This document shows positions 1-5,112 of a stretch of 8,169 nt of DNA, in pieces. The notes beneath the pieces are model-generated. The model searched no databases. It had not been told where the DNA came from and saw only the letters and a list, made by a program, of their open reading frames with translations. Made by a program: the position numbers and the translations under genes. The stretch lies in contig CAZDOD010000127.1 in NCBI GenBank assembly GCA_964506935.1, positions 1 through 8,169 of the forward strand, in the 5' to 3' direction. This DNA is from CAZDOD01 sp964506935 (GTDB lineage: Bacteria > Desulfobacterota > Zymogenia > Zymogenales > Zymogenaceae). Each line of letters starts with the position of its first letter. The stretch's first letter is position 1.

Positions 1-1
1 C

Positions 2-370
2 ACCGCCATTTTGAACGTAGCGAAAGAGGCCAACATTGAGCCGAATCTAAACAGCTTTGACTACTACAAGGTCAACATCGACGACGGACAGGCGATGGAT
101 TTTTCCCATCTCACAGACGCCGTCGACTTCATCCACTCCCGAATACGCAACGGGAGGGTCCTCGTCCACTGCCTCATGGGGATAAGCAGGTCGTCGACTA
201 TCGTCCTCTGCTATCTACATGAATGCGGCTTCAGTCTCCGTGAGGCGTTAAACCTCATAAAGAGAAAAAGGCCCGACGCACAGCCGCACATAGCCCTCTA
301 CAACTCGGTGCAGGAATATTACAGGGAGAGGGAAAGGAATGGGACAAAGAGCATTGTGACTGAAGAGTAG
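2..370 (+). CDS. Dual-specificity (cysteine-type) protein phosphatase, 5' end missing
   Basis: This is the C-terminal part of a DUSP/tyrosine-phosphatase-fold enzyme, which hydrolyses phosphate esters through a phosphocysteine intermediate. The P-loop HCLMGISRS is intact: the nucleophilic Cys codon is at 170-172 and the phosphate-binding Arg lies six residues later. The IDDG stretch at about 76-87 probably carries the general-acid Asp. The frame is open to the left edge, and TAILNVAKE resembles the early beta strand of DUSP domains. The TTG at position 11 is therefore unlikely to be the real start, and roughly 20-40 N-terminal residues should lie outside the window. The stop is TAG at 368-370, and the acetyltransferase gene begins 2 bases later, so the two are probably co-transcribed. 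The charged tail after the domain (RERERNGTK) has no evident function. The substrate is unknown; protein, phosphoinositide or nucleotide-type substrates are all possible. Confidence 0.85.
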   Translation, partial: TAILNVAKEANIEPNLNSFDYYKVNIDDGQAMDFSHLTDAVDFIHSRIRNGRVLVHCLMGISRSSTIVLCYLHECGFSLREALNLIKRKRPDAQPHIALYNSVQEYYRERERNGTKSIVTEE

Positions 371-372
371 AA

Positions 373-834
373 GTGGATATTTTCGATATGAAACCTTCCG
401 AAGTAAAATCAAGAGGAGAAATAAAGATCAGGGAGATTATTATCTCCGACTACGATGATATGATATCGCTGTGGCGGTCGCTCCCCGGGATGGGCCTTTC
501 GGGCGCCGATGAAAAGGGGGAGATCGAAAAGTTTCTCATGCGAAATCCAACGACATGTATTTTGGCCGAGTTCGAAGGTAAAATTGTCGGGACGGTGCTC
601 GGCGGCTTCGACTGGAGGAGGGGGTATATCTATCACCTTGCGGTTGAGAAGGCGCTTTGGAAGAGGGGCATAGGGAGGGTGCTCATGGATGAGCTTGAGA
701 GAAGATTTGCGAAGCTCGGCGCCCAGAAGATACATTTGATGATCTATGTCGATAATGATGCGGTGGAGTTTTACGAGGGGCTGGGATATATAAAGAGGGA
801 TGATATAGAGATCATGAGCAAGGATCTGGTTTGA
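373..834 (+). CDS. GNAT-family N-acetyltransferase, YpeA-like
   Basis: This 153-residue protein carries one GNAT fold from about residue 17 to the end. GNAT enzymes transfer an acetyl group from acetyl-CoA to an amine. The order IKIREI (strand 1), AEFEGKIVGTVLGGFD (64-80), YHLAVEKALWKRGIGRVLMDELE (split here at 87-109) and YVDNDAVEFYEGLGY (125-139) follows E. coli YpeA from memory. The acetyl-CoA pyrophosphate loop is KRGIGRVL. The first position of the usual Q/R-x-x-G-x-G/A motif is Trp96, a mild oddity. The GTG start at 373 is chosen because it sits 2 bases after the phosphatase stop with a weak purine-rich stretch upstream. An ATG at 388 would remove only five residues and has no better ribosome site. 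The acceptor is unknown. Regulation by, or shared function with, the upstream phosphatase is only inferred from the spacing. Confidence 0.9.
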   Translation: MDIFDMKPSEVKSRGEIKIREIIISDYDDMISLWRSLPGMGLSGADEKGEIEKFLMRNPTTCILAEFEGKIVGTVLGGFDWRRGYIYHLAVEKALWKRGIGRVLMDELERRFAKLGAQKIHLMIYVDNDAVEFYEGLGYIKRDDIEIMSKDLV

Positions 835-953
835 TTTTTTTATCAGTAATGCGAAGAAGTCAAAGATATCACGAGTTACGTGTGGAAAGATTAATGGTTT
901 TTAAGTGAAAAAGAATTTAATTGAGTGATACAGAAAATCTTATCTTCTACACC

Positions 954-1178
954 CTAAAAAAATCCCCTGACGATAAGTAAAATCCCCAGTATAAATAGCG
1001 GGATGCCGATAATGGCACCGATCACTGTTGAAGATAGGATTACTCCAATGATCATGAACACGAGCCCGAGGATTACGGCGATGAGCCTCCCGGTAAATTC
1101 GATAATCGAAGCCAAAAGTTTCCAGATCGCCACAAAGGGCCAGAGTATTAAAGGCGTCTTTTTGTCCTTCTTGGTCAT
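954..1178 (-). CDS. Small conserved membrane protein, two predicted helices
   Basis: This 74-residue protein starts MTKKDKK, a short basic head. An aromatic amphipathic stretch (PLILWPFVAIWKLL, 9-22) follows, then two hydrophobic segments at about 31-50 and 53-71 separated by a short SST turn. The pattern GRLIAVILG, GAIIGIPLFILG and a final RGFF recalls small uncharacterised membrane proteins often seen in Desulfobacterota, although I cannot name a family with certainty. The basic head and the R-G-F-F end suggest both termini are cytoplasmic. An overlapping minus-strand frame at 940-1191 is rejected because its translation is not membrane-like and has no family resemblance. The gene stands alone between a plus-strand acetyltransferase gene and a minus-strand operon, from which it is separated by a terminator. 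Its role is unknown. Confidence 0.75.
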   Translation of the reverse strand: MTKKDKKTPLILWPFVAIWKLLASIIEFTGRLIAVILGLVFMIIGVILSSTVIGAIIGIPLFILGILLIVRGFF

Positions 1179-1253
1179 AGTTTTTCACCATTATAAGAGT
1201 GAAAAGTGAGTGAAAAGTCTTCGAGGATAATAAGTTGTTTGAGATTTAATAGG

Positions 1254-1284
1254 AAAAGGGGGTCTTGAAAATAGACCCCCTTTT
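1254..1284 (-). terminator. Hairpin terminator of the thiolase/DUF35 operon
   Basis: A perfect 12-bp inverted repeat (AAAAGGGGGTCT at 1254-1265 and its complement at 1273-1284) surrounds a 7-base loop. It lies 14 bases beyond the TAG stop region of the last gene of the minus-strand operon. Read on the minus strand, the C-rich arm ends in TTTT. On the plus strand the arm is followed by TTTTATTT, so it could work in both directions, but no plus-strand gene reads into it. Confidence 0.8.
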
Positions 1285-1298
1285 ATTTAACAAGATTA

Positions 1299-1769
1299 TC
1301 AGTCGATTAACACGAAGTGTCTGATGTCGGTTATCTTCCCTTCCGGTTTTTCCTCGAAGATCGGCTTTACCCTCGCACCTATCTTTACCTTCGATTCATC
1401 GTCTATCTGGACAAAATGCTGAAACGACGTGTCTGCGCCGTCGAACTTGATAAAGGCATATCCATACGGGACGGGTCTCTTTTTACCTGTCTCGGGGTCC
1501 AGAAACTCAAAGCGCAAGATGGTATATGAGGTCAATACCCCCTCAGGCCCGACCTCGACAAACTCTTCCATCTCCTTAAAACATCGGCCGCACACCCTCC
1601 TCGGCGGGACATATATTTTTTTGCATTTGGGGCACTTAATGCCGAAGATTTTTCTGTTGTCCCTGATCTCGGTAAAGAACCTGCTCCCGTGTGGGCCGAT
1701 TGCGTAGTTAAAGGGCTGTTCGGCCTCGCCCGAACTTATCGTCAAGAGGTCAACACTCTTTGTTCCCAT
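1299..1769 (-). CDS. Zn-ribbon/OB-fold DUF35 acyl-CoA-associated protein, second copy
   Basis: This 156-residue protein has the DUF35 (COG1545) layout: an N-terminal helix region with GSRFFTEIRDN (28-38), a rubredoxin-like zinc ribbon with C46-P-K-C49 and C60-G-R-C63, then an OB-fold from about 70 to the end with EGVLTSYT and GYAFIKFDGADT. DUF35 proteins pair with thiolase-fold enzymes (for example archaeal acetoacetyl-CoA thiolase/HMG-CoA synthase, PhlB in diacetylphloroglucinol synthesis, ChsH2 with Ltp2 in steroid degradation). They bind the CoA part or scaffold the complex. The ATG has a strong GAGGAGGT site about 5 bases upstream, and the gene follows the thiolase stop by 13 bases. It is the last gene of the operon and lies just before a hairpin terminator. 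It is clearly paralogous to the first gene of the same operon and shares the GSRF-TE, DN-KI-G-KCP-C and DGADT motifs. Confidence 0.92.
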   Translation of the reverse strand: MGTKSVDLLTISSGEAEQPFNYAIGPHGSRFFTEIRDNRKIFGIKCPKCKKIYVPPRRVCGRCFKEMEEFVEVGPEGVLTSYTILRFEFLDPETGKKRPVPYGYAFIKFDGADTSFQHFVQIDDESKVKIGARVKPIFEEKPEGKITDIRHFVLID

Positions 1770-1782
1770 AACGACCTCCTCT

Positions 1783-2946
1783 CTATTTGGGTTTAGTGCT
1801 TCTTAAAATAGTAACGTCGCTCCAGAAACAACCGCCGAAACCGGTTGCCATGGCGGTCTTCACGTCCGGAACCTGTTTCGCCCCGCCTTTTCCCATTATC
1901 TGGATGGCCGCCTCACAGATCCTGAGGAGTGCTGTCGCACCGATGCAGTTTGTGGCGATTACGCCGCCCGACGGATTTATCGGGAGCTCGCCTCCCATGT
2001 CGGTAACGCCATCCCACAAAAGCTTCGGTGCCTCGCCCGGGCCGCAGAGACCGATCGCCTCTATCCATGAAAGGCCGGCGCAGGAGTAGGGGAGGTATAG
2101 CTCCATCACGTCTATCTCCTTCAGCGGATTTTTGATCCCGGTCTTCTGGAACACCTCCTTTGCGGCAAGCTGCATCGAAGGGAGCCTGTCCTGCCAGTCG
2201 TAATCACAAAGGATATTATACGGGTGCTTTACCGACGCCCCGTGAAACCACGCGGGTTTAGGGCATATCTTTTCGGCATAATCTTCGGATGCGTAGACGA
2301 CGGCACAGGCGCCGTCAGTCCTAGGACACACATCCAGGAGCTTTATCGGATCCGAGAGCATCGGGGAATTCATGACGTCCTCAATGGTGATCTCTTTTCT
2401 GAGCTGGGCGTATGGGTTGTTGCATGCGTGTTTCCTGTCGCGAACGGCGACACGTGCTGCGTCCTTTTCAGTAGCGCCGTATTTTGTCATATATGCCATC
2501 GCCTCCACAGCGAGGCCCCCGATGGCCCCGGCGAAGACGAGCCTGTCCCATATCGGGTCAAAGGCGGTTGTGATGGCCGCCGTGGTGTCGGACTCCGAGT
2601 TCTTCTCCCATCCCACGGCAAGGACCTTATCGAATATCCCGGAGGCGGTGAGATAATATCCAGCCTGTCCCACCGTGGAGCCGGTGGTCCCGCCCGTTGT
2701 GAGCTTGAAGATAGGCTTCATAAAGGCTCCGGTTCCATCGATACTCCATGTGTCGACATAGTTGATTCCCTCGAAGTGGTCCATGTTCCCTATAACAATA
2801 GCGTCTATATCGTCTATAGTGAGCTCACCGTCCTCCAGACACCTCGTCACCGCCTCGTTGATAAGCTCGTTGCCGTTGACATCCAGTCGGCTTGAGCGGT
2901 GGTATGTCTGGCCGGTGGCAACTATAGCTGCTCTCTTTTTTCCCAT
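1783..2946 (-). CDS. Thiolase-like protein lacking Cys and His catalytic residues
   Basis: This 387-residue protein spans a whole thiolase fold of the SCP2/DUF35-associated type (COG0183). Conserved landmarks are GQTYHR near the start, the KYGATE and NPYAQL blocks (155-182) and INPSGG (323-328). Key residues differ from working thiolases. The loop that normally holds the nucleophilic Cys reads TTGGTTGS (83-90), with Gly86 at its place. The GHP histidine is replaced by Asn333 in ATNCIGAT. The HDxF-type motif reads LYLPY (283-287). Other cysteines exist (C301, C334, C373), but none lies in the nucleophile loop. The likely role is binding a CoA thioester, either as a non-thiolytic enzyme or as a partner of the upstream thiolase-like protein. 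The ATG start has GGAGGT just upstream, inside the end of the previous gene, and the gap between the genes is 2 bases. This arrangement suggests translational coupling and equal dosage. The substrate is unknown. Confidence 0.9.
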   Translation of the reverse strand: MGKKRAAIVATGQTYHRSSRLDVNGNELINEAVTRCLEDGELTIDDIDAIVIGNMDHFEGINYVDTWSIDGTGAFMKPIFKLTTGGTTGSTVGQAGYYLTASGIFDKVLAVGWEKNSESDTTAAITTAFDPIWDRLVFAGAIGGLAVEAMAYMTKYGATEKDAARVAVRDRKHACNNPYAQLRKEITIEDVMNSPMLSDPIKLLDVCPRTDGACAVVYASEDYAEKICPKPAWFHGASVKHPYNILCDYDWQDRLPSMQLAAKEVFQKTGIKNPLKEIDVMELYLPYSCAGLSWIEAIGLCGPGEAPKLLWDGVTDMGGELPINPSGGVIATNCIGATALLRICEAAIQIMGKGGAKQVPDVKTAMATGFGGCFWSDVTILRSTKPK

Positions 2947-2948
2947 GG

Positions 2949-4100
2949 CTACCTCCCTACAATCCAGATACAGTGTGATTGGCCGCAGGCACCGTTTATG
3001 CCGTGGGCCAGGGCGGTTTTGACTCCCTTGACCTGATGATCTCCTGCGTCTCCCCTGACCTGAAGAACCGCCTCGGCGAGACGGATCATTCCCCCGACGA
3101 TTACTGGGTGGCCGCTCAAGAGACCGCCTGAGGGATTAACCGGAAGTTCTCCGTCAATTTGGGTTACCCCCTTCTCGATTAGCTTTCCACCGCCACCGGG
3201 CGGGCAAAAGCCCATCGCCTCATAGCACATAAGCTCCATGTATGAGAATGAATCATATACCTCGGCGACGTCAAGCTCCTTTAACGGATCGGTGATGCCC
3301 GCCATTTCATATGCTTTTGAAGCCGCGAGGTCGAGGGCGTATAGATCGGCCAGGTCCCTGTCGCCAAGGAAATAGGCGTCGGAGGCGTAAGAGACCCCCT
3401 TTACCCAGACCGGCTTTTTCGCCTTTTTCGCCAGATCGCCGCCGGCAATGATAACCGCGGCTGCGGCGTCGGAGATGGGGGAACAGTCGTAGAGCTTCAG
3501 GGGCTCCGATATCATCTTTGAATCCATGACGTCATCGACCGAAATTTCCATGGGGAGCTGGGCGTAGGGGTTCTTCATGGCGTTCTTGTGGTTTTTGACC
3601 GATACGAGGGCGCACTGCTCCTCGGTGATGCCGTACTTCGACATATAACGGCGCATCTGTAGGGCAGAGCTATTTAGAGAATCGAGGCCGATAGGTCTCA
3701 TATAGATCGGGTCGAAGATTCCATTGGTGATGTGGAGATTGTCCGATTCCGAACCCTTTACGTGGGAGACTACGAGTGTCGACCTATATGTACCCGATAA
3801 AATTCTCGTCATCCCGTAAAAGGCCGAAAAGGTTCCGTCCCCTTCGACCGCAGACATATTTTTCTCAAGACCGCCCCCGCATGCGTCATTGACCGCCATG
3901 GTGGAGATCGTCCTTCCGTCCCAAAAATCGTTCGATGTGGTCACGACGTTGTCGATATCATCCATCGTCATACCGGCATCGGCGAGGGCCTTCTGGGTCG
4001 CCTCGAAGACCATGTCGGCAAATGTATCTCCGAGCTTATTCCTCTCTATCTTCGTCTGACCAACGCCGACTATTGCAATGTTTTCTATCCCATTCATCAT
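2949..4100 (-). CDS. Thiolase-like protein lacking the nucleophilic Cys, aldolase-like motifs
   Basis: This 383-residue protein has a complete thiolase fold of the SCP-x/lipid-transfer-protein type. The start is IAIVGVGQTKIER, typical of this family. The nucleophile loop reads SAVEGDGTFS (83-92), with no Cys. The block VYDSF (281-285) puts Tyr282 where SCP-x thiolases have His in HDxF. VNPSGG (321-326) is followed by LLSGHP, which keeps His331. Cys372 lies in the C-terminal loop (NGACGQSH). Loss of Cys with a Tyr in this motif recalls Ltp2-type steroid side-chain aldolases, which also work with a DUF35 partner, so a retro-aldol or other C-C reaction on an acyl-CoA is a fair inference. It begins MM; the Shine-Dalgarno site AGGAGG is 4 bases from the first ATG and 7 from the second, so either may be used. 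It follows the first DUF35 gene closely and shares its own C-terminal region with the ribosome site of the next gene. Confidence 0.9.
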   Translation of the reverse strand: MMNGIENIAIVGVGQTKIERNKLGDTFADMVFEATQKALADAGMTMDDIDNVVTTSNDFWDGRTISTMAVNDACGGGLEKNMSAVEGDGTFSAFYGMTRILSGTYRSTLVVSHVKGSESDNLHITNGIFDPIYMRPIGLDSLNSSALQMRRYMSKYGITEEQCALVSVKNHKNAMKNPYAQLPMEISVDDVMDSKMISEPLKLYDCSPISDAAAAVIIAGGDLAKKAKKPVWVKGVSYASDAYFLGDRDLADLYALDLAASKAYEMAGITDPLKELDVAEVYDSFSYMELMCYEAMGFCPPGGGGKLIEKGVTQIDGELPVNPSGGLLSGHPVIVGGMIRLAEAVLQVRGDAGDHQVKGVKTALAHGINGACGQSHCIWIVGR

Positions 4101-4104
4101 TGGC

Positions 4105-4110
4105 CCTCCT
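4105..4110 (-). promoter_or_regulatory. Ribosome binding site of the first thiolase-like gene
   Basis: AGGAGG on the minus strand overlaps the last base of the upstream DUF35 stop codon. It is 4 bases from the first ATG (4098-4100) and 7 from the second (4095-4097). The distance favours the second slightly, leaving the start uncertain by one residue. Confidence 0.75.
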
Positions 4111-4568
4111 TAGATTGGTTTGAAGTGTTTTATATCTGTTATGTAGCCTTTTCGATCGTTCTCAAAGACGGCCTTTACCCTCATCCCTACCTTTATCTTG
4201 TCGGGGGGTACATCGCCTATCAGGTGGACGAGGCCGGTGTCTGCACCATCAAGGAGGACGATACCTATGACCTGGGGCGATTTTTGGGGTATAAGGTCCG
4301 TCTTGTAACGGACTACGGTGTAGGTTTCCAAGACCCCTTCATCTTTTACTTCGGTCCACTCGGAGATCGGGACAACACAGTATGTACACGATTTTTTGGG
4401 AGGTACGAACACGACGCCGCACGAGGGGCACTTTGTCCCCCATATCTTTTTATTATCTTTTAATTCCGTAAGGAAACGGCTCCCTACCTCCCCAACAGAC
4501 CAGGTATACGGCACCTTTATCCTGCTCTTGTACGTCAAGAGCTCCTGGTCTTTCAAGTGTTGGGACAT
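4110..4568 (-). CDS. Zn-ribbon/OB-fold DUF35 acyl-CoA-associated protein, first copy
   Basis: This 152-residue protein is the first gene of the four-gene minus-strand operon. An N-terminal segment with GEVGSRFLTELKDN (26-39) leads to the zinc ribbon C47-P-S-C50 and C61-T-Y-C64, separated by VPPKK. The OB-fold then follows, with EGVLETYTVVR (77-87), VLLDGADTG (104-112) and a final YITDIKHFKPI. It is a paralogue of the last gene of the operon, but its sequence has diverged clearly in the OB-fold (LVHLIGDVP in place of FQHFVQIDD), suggesting that each copy is matched to one of the two thiolase-like proteins. The ATG start has GGAGGT 5 bases upstream. The stop overlaps the ribosome site of the thiolase-like gene behind it. 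Its inferred role is CoA or acyl-CoA binding and assembly of the enzyme complex in the cytoplasm. Confidence 0.92.
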   Translation of the reverse strand: MSQHLKDQELLTYKSRIKVPYTWSVGEVGSRFLTELKDNKKIWGTKCPSCGVVFVPPKKSCTYCVVPISEWTEVKDEGVLETYTVVRYKTDLIPQKSPQVIGIVLLDGADTGLVHLIGDVPPDKIKVGMRVKAVFENDRKGYITDIKHFKPI

Positions 4569-4586
4569 AATAAACCTCCATCAATA

Positions 4587-4615
4587 TATATAGATTCGTT
4601 TTTTTGTGGTTTGAA
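4587..4615 (-). promoter_or_regulatory. Possible promoter of the thiolase/DUF35 operon
   Basis: On the minus strand TTCAAA (4615-4610) and TATATA (4592-4587) are separated by 17 bases. Each matches the sigma-70 consensus at about four of six positions. The predicted start would leave a leader of only about a dozen bases, barely including the GGAGGT site. In such AT-rich DNA chance matches are common, so this is weak. Confidence 0.25.
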
Positions 4616-4620
4616 CCTAA

Positions 4621-4668
4621 AAATCTGTAACTCTGAGGGATAAAAAGTATTTTCAGATTGACAGATTT
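4621..4668. repeat. Inverted repeat AAATCTGT / ACAGATTT upstream of the operon
   Basis: Two perfect 8-base arms at 4621-4628 and 4661-4668 are separated by 32 bases. A further CAGATT sits at 4654-4659, making a direct repeat with the right arm. The site lies just upstream of the possible operon promoter and could bind a regulator. Chance occurrence is possible. Confidence 0.35.
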
Positions 4669-4858
4669 CGAATATTATTTCATTTTTAGAACCTTGTTTT
4701 TGGGGAATCAATGTTTACTTACCACCTGAAAAACCATCTACCGAATATGTGAATGGGCAGAGATTTTTAATTTATCTTATTGATTGATCTCATTGATGGA
4801 TTATTTAATTTTTCTAGAACTTGAAAAATTATCAAAATCACATTAATATGTCAAGGTA

Positions 4859-4876
4859 ATTGATTTATAAATCAAT
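4859..4876. repeat. Perfect 18-bp palindrome ATTGATTTATAAATCAAT
   Basis: The sequence equals its own reverse complement over 18 bases. It has the form TTGAT-N6-ATCAA, reminiscent of CRP/FNR-family operators, but the FNR site has four central bases, not six. It lies near the middle of the divergent spacer and may be an operator for either direction. Confidence 0.5.
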
Positions 4877-4936
4877 CTCTTTTAAAATCTTCGATGGAAG
4901 TAACAATTTTATGAAGATTTTTTGAAATTCATCAAC

Positions 4937-4948
4937 ACAATATATTGT
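4937..4948. repeat. 12-bp palindrome ACAATATATTGT
   Basis: This is a perfect palindrome with an AT core, in the AT-rich spacer 61 bases beyond the 18-bp palindrome. It could be part of a regulator site, but at this base composition it has modest significance. Confidence 0.3.
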
Positions 4949-4980
4949 TATGTCTTTGTTTTAATATACAAAATATATGT

Positions 4981-5012
4981 AGTTAATAAAATATATACAT
5001 AATTTATTAACT
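4981..5012. repeat. Inverted repeat AGTTAATAAA / TTTATTAACT
   Basis: Perfect 10-base arms at 4981-4990 and 5003-5012 flank a 12-base AT-rich spacer. The right arm ends 15 bases before the TTGACA of the likely promoter of the 3D-domain gene, a suitable place for a regulator. The arms are almost all A and T, so some caution is needed. Confidence 0.4.
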
Positions 5013-5027
5013 TTTTAACAAAATAGC

Positions 5028-5053
5028 TTGACATTTCTAGGGAATTATATAAA
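5028..5053 (+). promoter_or_regulatory. Possible promoter of the 3D-domain gene
   Basis: A perfect TTGACA (5028-5033) is followed 14 bases later by TATAAA (5048-5053). The spacing is shorter than the usual 17, which weakens the call. It would give a leader of roughly 50 bases before the ATG at 5113. Confidence 0.35.
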
Positions 5054-5112
5054 AATTAAGAAAAAGAATTTAATCCATTACTATGGGATAATTATATCTC
5101 TGAGAGTCTCCA

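Larger units (their letters stand above)
4569..5112. other. AT-rich divergent intergenic region, no gene seen
   Basis: These 544 bases separate the minus-strand thiolase/DUF35 operon from the plus-strand 3D-domain gene. G+C is about 20-25% by eye, against about half in the flanking genes. I see no credible reading frame and no recognisable RNA gene. The region holds several perfect inverted repeats (4621-4668, 4859-4876, 4937-4948, 4981-5012) and promoter-like motifs for both directions, so it is probably a double regulatory region. An undetected small RNA or a decayed gene cannot be excluded. Confidence 0.8.

Noticed and set aside
409..735. Minus-strand open frame opposite the acetyltransferase gene
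   Set aside because: It is a shadow of the GNAT gene. The product is proline-rich without any family likeness.
940..1191. Alternative 83-codon minus-strand frame overlapping the small membrane protein gene
   Set aside because: Its translation is a mixed, non-membrane sequence, while the other frame gives a coherent two-helix membrane protein.
1190..1195. TATAAT on the minus strand just upstream of the small membrane protein gene
   Set aside because: It would start the transcript about 5 bases before the ATG and exclude any ribosome site, and no good -35 element is found 17 bases upstream.
2224..2895. Open frame of 223 codons on the plus strand opposite the second thiolase-like gene
   Set aside because: It lies wholly antisense to a well-supported gene, its translation resembles no family, and it has no ribosome site. 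It is a by-product of codon composition.
4710..4751. 13-codon frame in the AT-rich spacer
   Set aside because: It is too short, has no recognisable product or context, and is expected by chance.
4859..4876. FNR box reading of the 18-bp palindrome
   Set aside because: FNR sites are TTGAT-N4-ATCAA, whereas this one has six central bases. It is kept only as an unnamed palindrome.
4569..5112. Replication origin or CRISPR array in the AT-rich spacer
   Set aside because: No DnaA-box cluster, no regular repeat-spacer pattern and no origin-linked genes are visible.
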